DNA from: Candidatus Heimdallarchaeota archaeon
GTDB lineage: Archaea > Asgardarchaeota > Heimdallarchaeia > Heimdallarchaeales > Heimdallarchaeaceae
Length of the DNA: 5,698 nt
Direction: 5' to 3'
Assembly (NCBI GenBank): GCA_023135215.1
Contig: JAGLTP010000297.1
Coordinates: 1-5,698, forward strand
Below, in pieces: positions 1-5,698 of the stretch. Under the pieces are notes generated by a model, which saw nothing but the letters and a program-made list of their open reading frames with translations, was not told the DNA's origin and made no database searches. A program made the position numbers and the translations under genes. Each line of letters opens with the position of its first letter. Within the stretch, counting starts at the first letter, position 1.

Positions 1-665
1 TCTGTATAATTGTCTTTATTCTCCTCCAGCAACTCTGTGATAACAGTGAGGATTCTAATCATATCTTTCTTCTTGAATCTATAAATTACTCCAGGTGTAA
101 CATTGGTATGACTCAACTTAATTGGATCTAACCATTTCTTATACCAATCTTGAACTTCTAAAGAATCTTCTTCTATTAAGACTCTATCTCTATTCATAAG
201 GGCAGCATAATGCGATAAAATCCCTCTAATTTTCAATAAATTGAAGAAGGTGAATTCCTTGTGTGGAGGTAAGAATCCTGTATCTTGAAGATCATCATAT
301 ATTTTTCTATATTCAGTATTATATACCAGTGGAATACTGAAGACTTTCTGTGTTATTCTTCTCCCCTTTTCATTGTAACCTATAAGATTCTCAGTTTCAA
401 GTAAATCAATATCTTTTGCTTGCAGAATCTTTAGATTGTGGTAAACTGAACTCAAATGCATGTTTAAGATGGTTGCTATATCACTTGCAGTTATCCCTAT
501 CATCTCTCTCCCATCAATATTATGATAAGTTCTATTCGAAAAAACAGCATCAAGAATGATCGCCCAGACATCTACAGCTGTGGTGTATCTTCTATCTTGA
601 GCTAATTTAAAGATACGATTCATATACCAACGTTTTTCTTCAGCTGGGTGCTCATCTGAGGACAT
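1..665 (-). CDS. Partial winged-helix DNA-binding protein, C-terminus beyond window
   Basis: Reading the complement from ATG at 665 gives 221 uninterrupted codons running off the left edge, so the C-terminus is missing. The protein starts MSSDEHPAEEKRWYMNRIFK. Residues about 58-86 form a helix-turn-helix: ITASDIATILNMHLSSVYHN, then an LKILQAKDI-type helix. A wing-like stretch follows at about 89-110, and the rest is charged and helical. This is the layout of ArsR/TrmB-like archaeal winged-helix regulators, but I do not recognise a specific family and no effector domain is identifiable. The start is chosen because an in-frame stop lies about 35 bp upstream and 665 is the first ATG/GTG/TTG after it. 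No convincing Shine-Dalgarno is seen. It lies downstream of the small membrane-protein gene on the same strand and faces away from the thiamine genes, so a role in thiamine control is not indicated. Confidence 0.8.
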   Translation of the reverse strand, partial: MSSDEHPAEEKRWYMNRIFKLAQDRRYTTAVDVWAIILDAVFSNRTYHNIDGREMIGITASDIATILNMHLSSVYHNLKILQAKDIDLLETENLIGYNEKGRRITQKVFSIPLVYNTEYRKIYDDLQDTGFLPPHKEFTFFNLLKIRGILSHYAALMNRDRVLIEEDSLEVQDWYKKWLDPIKLSHTNVTPGVIYRFKKKDMIRILTVITELLEENKDNYT

Positions 666-692
666 TGCTAACCATCCTTTTCTTCTAACATG

Positions 693-704
693 TTTAAGTA
701 TTTA
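693..704 (-). promoter_or_regulatory. Possible TATA element for the winged-helix gene
   Basis: On the minus strand this reads TAAATACTTAAA and is centred about 33 bp before the ATG at 665. That spacing would give a leaderless or very short-leader transcript. The match to an archaeal TATA box is loose and AT-rich sequence is common here, so this is a weak call. Confidence 0.25.
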
Positions 705-742
705 GGTGATTGTTTATCTTTTCTCAAACATATTGCTCCTAG

Positions 743-752
743 AAAAAATAAA
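743..752 (-). terminator. T-rich tract, possible archaeal terminator after the small membrane protein gene
   Basis: The minus strand reads TTTATTTTTT about 21 bases after the TGA of the small ORF (774-776). Archaeal RNA polymerase commonly terminates at such U-rich tracts without a hairpin, and none is evident here. The position between two same-strand genes supports separate transcripts, but the tract is short and the region is AT-rich. Confidence 0.35.
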
Positions 753-773
753 TATTACAGGTTTTTAGTTGAT

Positions 774-890
774 TCAATCGATCTTTCTATCTGTGTATTT
801 TAGCATCCTCACTACAACGTAAGTTATGATGGCATTGATAAGTAGAAATGCTATTGACAAAAGTGTTGCTTGAGTAATCGGACCTATCAT
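774..890 (-). CDS. Small single-span membrane protein, 38 aa, hypothetical
   Basis: The complement from ATG at 890 to TGA at 774-776 encodes 38 residues, beginning MIGPITQATLLSIAFLLINA. Residues about 8-30 form one continuous hydrophobic helix (ILLV-rich, no charge until R28). A short basic tail with R28, K31, R35 and K36 follows. By the positive-inside rule the N-terminus would face outside and the C-terminus the cytoplasm. Support beyond the ORF: a clear TTATAA with a purine-rich upstream element lies about 30 bp before the ATG, an in-frame stop upstream leaves this ATG as the only start, and a T-rich tract follows the stop. I do not recognise a family. It is divergent from thiR, so it could share regulation, but no function can be assigned. 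It is short enough that a chance ORF remains possible. Confidence 0.55.
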   Translation of the reverse strand: MIGPITQATLLSIAFLLINAIITYVVVRMLKYTDRKID

Positions 891-917
891 GATATGTAAT
901 AATTGAAGAATTCTTTC

Positions 918-923
918 TTATAA
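918..923 (-). promoter_or_regulatory. TATA box of the small membrane protein gene
   Basis: The minus strand reads AGAAAAGA then TTATAA then GAAAG. The A/G-rich stretch before TTATAA resembles an archaeal BRE. The box is centred about 30 bp before the ATG at 890, placing transcription start within a few bases of the start codon, as in leaderless archaeal mRNAs. Confidence 0.5.
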
Positions 924-940
924 TCTTTTCTTCTTGAATC

Positions 941-974
941 AAAGTTTCTCAAAACTAATGTGACTAGAAACTTT
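941..974. repeat. 9-bp inverted repeat in the divergent intergenic region
   Basis: AAAGTTTCT at 941-949 is the exact reverse complement of AGAAACTTT at 966-974, with a 16-bp spacer. It sits between the two divergent TATA boxes, about 20 bp behind each. It could be a regulator-binding dyad serving both promoters. The right arm runs into a T-tract (TTTTTTATT) on the plus strand, so a terminator-like hairpin is possible, but no plus-strand gene lies upstream to be terminated. Chance occurrence in AT-rich DNA cannot be excluded. Confidence 0.4.
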
Positions 975-983
975 TTTATTGAT

Positions 984-1002
984 AAATAGGTGGGATATAT
1001 AG
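984..1002 (+). promoter_or_regulatory. Candidate ThiR operator overlapping the thiR TATA box
   Basis: The 19 bp AAATAGG-TGG-GATATATAG align with ATATAGG-ACA-CCTATATAG at 1941-1959, identical at 13 of 19 positions. This copy is an imperfect dyad, whereas the copy before thiB is a perfect 7-3-7 inverted repeat. Because it covers the thiR TATA box, a bound protein would block TBP, which fits autorepression. Assignment to ThiR is inference from gene context. Confidence 0.45.
996..1001 (+). promoter_or_regulatory. TATA box of thiR
   Basis: TATATA begins 26 bp before the ATG at 1022, the usual distance to an archaeal transcription start. Transcription would therefore begin at or next to the A of that ATG, giving a leaderless mRNA. 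The same spacing argues against the GTG at 1013, which is only 17 bp away. A CACA-TAT-TGTG partial palindrome (1005-1015) lies just downstream, between the box and the start codon. Confidence 0.6.
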
Positions 1003-1021
1003 TGCACATATTGTGATTACT

Positions 1022-1933
1022 ATGAGATTCCCATGTGAATTTATCGCATCATCATTTTTACCTGGATTACGGGTAAGAATTGCTCACCAACTTAGAGATA
1101 AAGGAAAATCACAAAACGAGATTTCTCAATTTCTAGGCGTAAAACAACCTGTGGTTGTTTCCTATCTTCAGAAGAAAATAGTGGATACAGGCAATGAGAA
1201 AATAAATCATCACCTAGATGTTCTTTCTGTAAGTATTTCAAACATGTTATCATCTAGAGAAGAAATTGATATCGTTATGAGAACAGTTTGTACTAAATGT
1301 AAATCACTTAGAGTAAATGGGCCGATCTGTTCCATTCATAAAAAAACACTCCCACAATTAACGGCTTACAAAAACTGTGATATTTGTTTAGGATTTGATG
1401 GTCTACCTTCGATGGAAAGTAGATCTGAAATTCTTCGTTATTTAGAAGAATCCTTGATGGATCTTAAAGATATAGAAAACTTCTATGAATGGATCCCTGA
1501 GATTGGGTCTCAATTAGTAGCTTGTGATGATAATGCTTTGGATTTGGACGATGTTGCTAGTTTTCCTGGTAGAATTATTAAAGTAAAAGGAACAATTATG
1601 AATGTAAGCTCCCCTGAATTTGGATCATCAAGAACCATGTCATCCCTGTTGCTTTGGATTAGAAAATATCAGTCTTCAATTAAATGGATTATAAGTATTA
1701 AAAACAAATCAAGTTTACCAAAAAAACTCCAAAAATCAAATATACATTTTGATGAAATCACTGATTTGGATTTGAAATGGGAAGAATGCTTGTCTGAATT
1801 AGGTAAAAAGAAATCAGTCAAAGAAATTAAAGCTATTCTAGACAAGGGAAGTTTAGGTTATGAATCAATAGGCTATATCTTTGGCACTTCTCAAACTGAT
1901 CTGTTAAGCAAAATAAAGCAAATAACAAGCTAA
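1022..1933 (+). CDS. thiR: ThiR-type thiamine regulator (XRE-like HTH + Cys cluster + ThiN domain)
   Basis: This is a predicted transcription factor of thiamine genes, 303 aa from ATG 1022; a GTG at 1013 would add three residues but fits the TATA spacing poorly. The N-terminus, MRFPCEFIASSFLPGLRVRI, matches the PCE...LPxxR opening I associate with the archaeal HTH family COG2522. The HTH occupies about 14-53, including KSQNEISQFLGVKQPVVVSYL. A Cys/His cluster follows (C90xxC93, C103, H106, C119xxC122), resembling a small metal-binding knuckle. Residues about 155-303 resemble ThiN, the thiamine-phosphate synthase fold: DVASFPGRI, PEFGSSRTMS and ILDKGSLGYESIGYIFG. Where catalytic ThiN domains have an NIR(Y) motif this protein reads SIKN, so it probably senses a thiamine phosphate rather than making one. 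It sits directly upstream of thiBPQ on the same strand, the expected regulon. Confidence 0.88.
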   Translation: MRFPCEFIASSFLPGLRVRIAHQLRDKGKSQNEISQFLGVKQPVVVSYLQKKIVDTGNEKINHHLDVLSVSISNMLSSREEIDIVMRTVCTKCKSLRVNGPICSIHKKTLPQLTAYKNCDICLGFDGLPSMESRSEILRYLEESLMDLKDIENFYEWIPEIGSQLVACDDNALDLDDVASFPGRIIKVKGTIMNVSSPEFGSSRTMSSLLLWIRKYQSSIKWIISIKNKSSLPKKLQKSNIHFDEITDLDLKWEECLSELGKKKSVKEIKAILDKGSLGYESIGYIFGTSQTDLLSKIKQITS

Positions 1934-1940
1934 TGTCAAA

Positions 1941-1959
1941 ATATAGGACACCTATATAG
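1941..1959 (+). promoter_or_regulatory. Candidate ThiR operator before thiBPQ (perfect 7-3-7 inverted repeat)
   Basis: ATATAGG-ACA-CCTATAT is a perfect inverted repeat (1941-1957) starting eight bases after the thiR stop codon; its right half also forms the 10-bp palindrome CCTATATAGG (1951-1960). A related element with TATATAG in the same register lies at the thiR promoter (984-1002). If TATATA at 1953-1958 is the TATA box, start would fall near 1979-1984 and the operator would cover it, as at thiR. Confidence 0.5.
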
Positions 1960-1970
1960 GCATGCTAATA

Positions 1971-1977
1971 TTTAAAT
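1971..1977 (+). promoter_or_regulatory. Alternative TATA box for thiBPQ
   Basis: TTTAAAT is close to the archaeal TATA consensus and lies 34 bp before ATG 2005, so transcription would begin a few bases before it. The competing box is TATATA at 1953-1958 inside the dyad. Under this alternative the dyad lies upstream of the box and a bound protein could act as activator or by hindering TFB. The sequence does not decide between them. Confidence 0.4.
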
Positions 1978-2004
1978 TCCCTCTTGCAGTTATTTTCTTT
2001 GAGA

Positions 2005-3222
2005 ATGATGAGGAAACTAGCATTAGCTTCGATATTTTTGTGTTTATTTATATCCATATTAAATTCTCAAGTCTCATTAGTACCCGTAACAGCTCGAGAT
2101 TATGAATTAGTAATTTACACATATGAATCTCTCTTAGCAGATCCAGGATACGATTTTGTTGGGGGATTTTCCAATTATAGTGGAGTGCCAAAAGAAGATA
2201 TTCGTTTGGTTTTATTAGATGATGCAAATACTGTTGTCTCACAAGCTGTTCTAGAGAAAGACAATCCAAACGCAGACGTACTAATAGGAATAGATAATGT
2301 TCTAATTCATACAGCAAAAAGGGAAGGGATACTCAAACCATATTCTCCAAGTACACTTGAAAATATAGATTCTGATCTTATAGCAAATTTAGATCCGGAA
2401 AATTATGTTGTTCCTTATGATTATGGTATAATTGCACTTTGGTATGATAGAAGCAGAATTAATGATTCTTCAAATCCTGAATTAACTTCTCTTACACTTC
2501 AAGATATTATAGATTACAATCTCGATGAGTTACTAATTGTAGAAGATCCAACCCTCAGCTCTCCGGGATTAGGTTTTCTTTTATGGACTATTGCTGTTTT
2601 TGGAGACCCAGAAATTAATTTTGATGGTCTTCTTGCAGAAGATTGGAGAGCTTGGTGGAAGGAAGCTTCTGATGATTTAAGAATAGCTGCTAGTTGGGGA
2701 GCAGCTTTTGACCTATATGCTACAGAGGAAGAAAATCGACCAATTATGGTTTCATATGGAACAAGTCCTGCTTATGATGTGTGCCATCCTTTATGGGGTG
2801 TTGGTTATGGTAATTCACCACCGTCAAAAGCGATTGTTTCACATGAAGAAGAAATGGAAAATGCTTGGTTACAAATAGAAGGGATTGGACTTGTAAAAAA
2901 TGCTCCCCATGAAAATACCGCAAAGCAATTCATTGACTGGTTCTTGAGTACTGATCTTCAAGATAATATTGCAATGAATAACTGGATGTATCCCGCAAAC
3001 ACTAATGCAGATATATCAACCTGCTTTTCTGAAATTGCAATTAATCCCAATGATGTTGATATCCTTAATGATTTGCTTCCACCTTCAATGATTGAGGAAA
3101 ATTTAGCTGATTGGAAAAGTGATTGGGAAGCAGAGATTGCTCCTTTCAGTTCTTTATTCGCATTGATTGTGTCATTGATTTTCGCAGCAACTAGCTACAG
3201 TTTGATAAAACAAAGAAAATAA
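2005..3222 (+). CDS. thiB: Thiamine ABC transporter substrate-binding protein, membrane-anchored
   Basis: This is the extracytoplasmic receptor that captures thiamine (or its phosphates) and delivers it to ThiP. Counting from ATG 2005 (405 aa), residues 1-22 form an uncleaved anchor or signal peptide (MRK, then a hydrophobic stretch) without a clear lipobox. The mature part follows E. coli TbpA/ThiB closely, as I recall it: IYTYESLLAD (37-46), NADVLIGIDN (89-98), VPYDYGIIALWYD (136-148), EDPTLSSPGLGFLLW (180-194), SWGAAFDLY (230-238), IMVSYGTSPAY (247-257) and NNWMYPAN (325-332). The aromatic residues of these motifs line the thiamine pocket in the E. coli protein. Residues about 384-401 are a second hydrophobic helix ending in KQRK, a C-terminal anchor absent from soluble bacterial ThiB. 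Other possible starts are TTG 1984 (seven residues longer) and ATG 2008. It is the first gene of the transport operon. Confidence 0.92.
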   Translation: MMRKLALASIFLCLFISILNSQVSLVPVTARDYELVIYTYESLLADPGYDFVGGFSNYSGVPKEDIRLVLLDDANTVVSQAVLEKDNPNADVLIGIDNVLIHTAKREGILKPYSPSTLENIDSDLIANLDPENYVVPYDYGIIALWYDRSRINDSSNPELTSLTLQDIIDYNLDELLIVEDPTLSSPGLGFLLWTIAVFGDPEINFDGLLAEDWRAWWKEASDDLRIAASWGAAFDLYATEEENRPIMVSYGTSPAYDVCHPLWGVGYGNSPPSKAIVSHEEEMENAWLQIEGIGLVKNAPHENTAKQFIDWFLSTDLQDNIAMNNWMYPANTNADISTCFSEIAINPNDVDILNDLLPPSMIEENLADWKSDWEAEIAPFSSLFALIVSLIFAATSYSLIKQRK

Positions 3223-3246
3223 GAAACGAAGTAGGCATAAAAGTAA

Positions 3247-4998
3247 ATGATGTTGAATAAATTAAAAGAGAAGTACTCAAGAGATGAATTCACAAATTCA
3301 TTTATTATGATTCTTTCAATAATTATTCTAGGGACTTTTCTTCTTTCGTTATTTTTTATTCCTTTGTTCCGCATATTACAATATGCGTTTTATTCCGATT
3401 CACAGTTCTCTTTCAGTATGTTTTTTTCTGCAATATCAAATTCAACAAATCTGATTTTTCTAGCTAGAGATACCTTAGCTCAAGCATTACTCTCAACAGT
3501 CTTTTGCGTTCTTATAGGTGTGCCTGCTAGCTATTTCTTCGCAAAATATGATTTTAAGGGAAGAAAAATAATCATAAATCTTCTAACAATTCCTTTTGTT
3601 CTTCCACCAATTGTTGTATTATTAGGATTCATTGTAGCATATGGAGAAGGTGGGTGGGTCAATGTTATTTGGAGAAATATATTCAGTACAGAGAACTCTC
3701 TCATTTCAATATTCGGAACCTACGAAGGAATCATATTTGCACATGTTTTCTACAATTTATCTGTTATTATAAGAATGACAATCCCAGCCTGGGAAAGCTT
3801 GGACTTTGATCAAATTGAAATAGCAAGAACTCTAGGTGCAAGCAATTGGAGAATCTTTAGAAAGATTATCTTTCCACAGATATTTAATTACATTATTTCT
3901 GCAGCTCTACTTGTTTTTATCTATACTTTCAACAGTTTTGCCATTGTACTGTATTTGGGTGAAGCAAGATTTCAAACACTTGAAGTAAGAATATTCAAAC
4001 AGATGAAAGATTCTTTGAATTTTTCAGGTGGAGCATCATTAGCTATAATTCAGTTATTAATTAATACCTTAATCATAATACTCTATCTGTGGTTTGAGAG
4101 AAGAACCCGTCAAATGGCATTAGGAAAAGAAAAGGGTCTACAGAAAACGAAACTTAGTTTCTCAAAAAGAAACTGGAAAATTAATCTAAGAACTGCTGGT
4201 ATAGTTCTCTTCATTATACTAATAGGTTTGTTTACGTTCGCTCCGATTTTTGCTGTATTAATTGAGTCATTCAAACCTTTCTCTGAAGGGGTTTCATCTT
4301 TTTGGGGTTACAAACAATTATTGTCAAATGAATACATGAATATTTTAAACAATTCACCATTAAGATTATTACTCAATACGCTTCTGTTTGCTGTTGTTGC
4401 TACCATAATTACTCTTATTCTATCTTTACTGATCGTACTTGTTTTACGTAATAGATATGAGAGCTTAAGAAAATACAAGAGACCTCTAGCAGAAGGTCTC
4501 ATCTCATATATGATTATTCTCCCCATGGCTACATCTTCAATAACATTGGCAATAGGTCTATTTCTTCAATATAGAAATACAGCAATTTACCAATCAGCTG
4601 TTTGGCTTTTTATTATACTATCACATGTTTTGATTAGTGTACCTTTTGCAACCAGATCAATACTATCAGCCTATAATAGAATAGATATAGAATTACTAAA
4701 TGTAGCATCAACATTAGGGGCTTCCAGACTAAGAATTTTTAGAAAAATCGAATTGCCTATGATGATGCGAGGAATATTGGTTGGGGGGATTTTTTCTTTT
4801 GCAATAAGCTTGGGAGAATTTGGTGCAACTAATTTCTTAGTAAGAGACGTCTATGGTACATTATCGATTGGAATATCAAAATTAATAACCTCACAAACAT
4901 TGCAATTACCAGCAACTATGGCTAGTATATTGATAATAATTACTGTGCTTTGCTTTCTAATTATTCAGAAGATAGGAGAAGTTGAATTGAAGGTGTGA
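3247..4998 (+). CDS. thiP: Thiamine ABC transporter permease, two fused permease domains
   Basis: This is the membrane channel of the ThiBPQ importer. Its 583 aa contain two homologous binding-protein-dependent permease halves, about 1-285 and 313-583, each with roughly six hydrophobic segments. A basic cytosolic linker (about 284-312) joins them. Each half has an EAA coupling loop that docks on the ATPase: EIARTLGASNWRIFRKIIFP at 191-210, and a second at about 485-504 with TLGASRLRIFRKIELP. The two loops share TLGAS and RIFRKI, as expected if both contact identical ThiQ subunits. SLGEFGATNFL (521-531) is typical of the ThiP/FbpB/ModB type. The length is slightly above that of bacterial ThiP (about 536 aa). 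Tandem ATGs at 3247 and 3250 are both possible starts; no strong Shine-Dalgarno precedes them. The gap to thiB is 24 bp. Iron or molybdate permeases look similar, so substrate is taken from thiB and thiR. Confidence 0.92.
   Translation: MMLNKLKEKYSRDEFTNSFIMILSIIILGTFLLSLFFIPLFRILQYAFYSDSQFSFSMFFSAISNSTNLIFLARDTLAQALLSTVFCVLIGVPASYFFAKYDFKGRKIIINLLTIPFVLPPIVVLLGFIVAYGEGGWVNVIWRNIFSTENSLISIFGTYEGIIFAHVFYNLSVIIRMTIPAWESLDFDQIEIARTLGASNWRIFRKIIFPQIFNYIISAALLVFIYTFNSFAIVLYLGEARFQTLEVRIFKQMKDSLNFSGGASLAIIQLLINTLIIILYLWFERRTRQMALGKEKGLQKTKLSFSKRNWKINLRTAGIVLFIILIGLFTFAPIFAVLIESFKPFSEGVSSFWGYKQLLSNEYMNILNNSPLRLLLNTLLFAVVATIITLILSLLIVLVLRNRYESLRKYKRPLAEGLISYMIILPMATSSITLAIGLFLQYRNTAIYQSAVWLFIILSHVLISVPFATRSILSAYNRIDIELLNVASTLGASRLRIFRKIELPMMMRGILVGGIFSFAISLGEFGATNFLVRDVYGTLSIGISKLITSQTLQLPATMASILIIITVLCFLIIQKIGEVELKV
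4992..4995 (+). promoter_or_regulatory. Shine-Dalgarno for thiQ
   Basis: GGTG within AAGGTGTGAAA lies five bases before ATG 5001, inside the last codons of thiP. It matches the core GGTG of the archaeal Shine-Dalgarno. It supports ATG 5001 as the start and translation of thiQ from the polycistronic mRNA, in contrast with the apparently leaderless thiR. Confidence 0.55.
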
Positions 4999-5000
4999 AA

Positions 5001-5698
5001 ATGGTTAGCTTGAAACTTGAAGATATCTCAATGAAGTATGAAAGAAAATACGTTTTAGAAGACCTTAACCTTAAAGTTGAACACGGAGAGCTACTTGTGC
5101 TATTGGGTGAAAGTGGATGCGGAAAAACCACTCTTCTCAAAATAGTTGCAGGTATAATTGAACCTGAAAAAGGAAAAGTATTGATGGATAATTCAGATGT
5201 TACACATTTATCTCCACAACGGAGAAGAATTGGATATGTACCTCAAGCTCAGGTTCTCTTCCCTCATATGAATGTAAAGAAAAACATCTCCTTTGGATTG
5301 GAATCTCGCAATTTATCAAAAGAAGAGATCGAAGAAAAAATTCAATGGATTTCTGAACTTGCACATCTAGAAGAATTAATGGAGCGATATCCTAGTGAAA
5401 TCAGTGGAGGTCAAAAACAAAAAGTAGCTCTTGCTAGAGCTATGGCAATTGAACCCCATCTTCTTCTTTTGGATGAACCTCTTTCTAGTATAGATGCTAT
5501 GGGAAGAGAAGCACTTGCTTTAACTATCAGGAGAATACAGAAAGAAACAGAAACCACAGCTATATATGTAACTCATAATCAAGAGGAAGCACGTTTAATC
5601 TGCGATAGAGTCGGAATTATGTATGATGGAAAGATTCAGCAATTAGGAAATGTTGTCGATATTGATTCATCTCCTCAAAACTATCTCATTGCAAAAAT
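5001..5698 (+). CDS. thiQ: Thiamine ABC transporter ATPase, C-terminus beyond window
   Basis: This is the nucleotide-binding subunit that powers ThiBP; two copies would bind the two EAA loops of ThiP on the cytoplasmic side. The 232 codons visible run off the right edge. They contain all ATPase motifs: Walker A GESGCGKTT (36-44), Q-loop glutamine Q82 in GYVPQ, signature ISGGQKQKVALARA (134-147), Walker B LLLLDEP (154-160), D-loop SSID (162-165) and switch histidine H192 in YVTHNQEEA. The signature has Ile in place of the common Leu, which is frequent and should not impair function. The visible part already matches full-length bacterial ThiQ (about 232 aa), so any extra C-terminal regulatory domain of the FbpC/PotA type lies outside the window. 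It starts two bases after the thiP stop with a Shine-Dalgarno. The sequence alone would also fit iron or spermidine ATPases; the operon decides for thiamine. Confidence 0.9.
   Translation, partial: MVSLKLEDISMKYERKYVLEDLNLKVEHGELLVLLGESGCGKTTLLKIVAGIIEPEKGKVLMDNSDVTHLSPQRRRIGYVPQAQVLFPHMNVKKNISFGLESRNLSKEEIEEKIQWISELAHLEELMERYPSEISGGQKQKVALARAMAIEPHLLLLDEPLSSIDAMGREALALTIRRIQKETETTAIYVTHNQEEARLICDRVGIMYDGKIQQLGNVVDIDSSPQNYLIAK

Noticed and set aside
699..715. TTTAGGTGATTGTTTAT resembling the candidate ThiR element near the winged-helix gene start
   Set aside because: Only the TAGGTG core matches and there is no dyad symmetry, so extending the ThiR regulon to this gene is not justified.
714..731. 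Five-codon minus-strand ORF (MFEKR) before the winged-helix gene
   Set aside because: It is too short to support as a leader peptide and has no Shine-Dalgarno or attenuator-like structure around it.
906..915. Perfect 10-bp palindrome AAGAATTCTT between the small ORF and its TATA box
   Set aside because: It is short and composed mostly of A/T; no second copy was seen at a comparable position, so it is not called an operator.
1934..2004. TPP riboswitch before the transporter operon
   Set aside because: The gap is only about 70 bp and lacks the conserved CUGAGA and the other thi-box elements; control by ThiR is the better explanation.
2048..2317. 89-codon open frame on the minus strand inside thiB
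   Set aside because: It lies wholly within a strongly supported gene, has no recognisable domain or promoter, and its leucine-rich composition is what the complement of AT-rich coding DNA gives.
4308..4526. 72-codon open frame on the minus strand inside thiP
   Set aside because: It is antisense to the second permease domain, with no family resemblance or start signals.
2005..5698. Iron(III) or spermidine/putrescine transporter as alternative identity
   Set aside because: ThiP/ThiQ resemble these relatives, but the receptor carries the ThiB-specific motifs (VPYDYG, SSPGLGFLLW, SYGTSPAY, NWMYP) and the adjacent regulator has a ThiN domain.

Overview
The window looks like a piece of an AT-rich archaeal chromosome carrying a thiamine-uptake locus. 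Three things point to archaea. The regulator has the XRE-like HTH plus ThiN architecture known from archaeal ThiR. TATA-box/start-codon spacings suggest leaderless transcripts. The binding protein appears held by a C-terminal membrane anchor rather than a bacterial lipobox. Strong AT bias (AGA and ATA codons dominate) would fit several lineages, including Asgard archaea, but the exact lineage cannot be fixed from this sequence.

Left part, minus strand: a truncated winged-helix regulator of unknown target (665 down to the window edge). Upstream of it lies an unlisted 38-residue single-span membrane protein (890 down to 774) with its own TATA box and a T-rich tract after its stop. About 130 bp of divergent intergenic DNA separates this small gene from thiR. 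It contains a 9-bp inverted repeat, two TATA boxes and a candidate operator.

Right part, plus strand: thiR (1022-1933) followed by a thiBPQ transporter operon. This consists of the thiamine-binding protein (about 2005-3222), a fused two-domain permease (3247-4998) and the ATPase (5001 to the window edge, truncated). thiB-thiP are 24 bp apart and thiP-thiQ 2 bp apart, so the three are one transcription unit.

How it works together (inference from family knowledge): ThiB captures thiamine or a phosphorylated form outside the membrane, ThiP forms the channel and two ThiQ subunits drive transport. ThiR senses a thiamine compound through a degenerate ThiN domain and controls the operon. The strongest new observation is a related 19-bp element present both at the thiR promoter and just upstream of thiB. 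The thiB copy is a perfect 7-3-7 inverted repeat, and a TATATAG lies in the same register at both sites. This is a good candidate for the ThiR operator, implying autoregulation plus control of transport. The second is the small membrane protein gene divergent from thiR.
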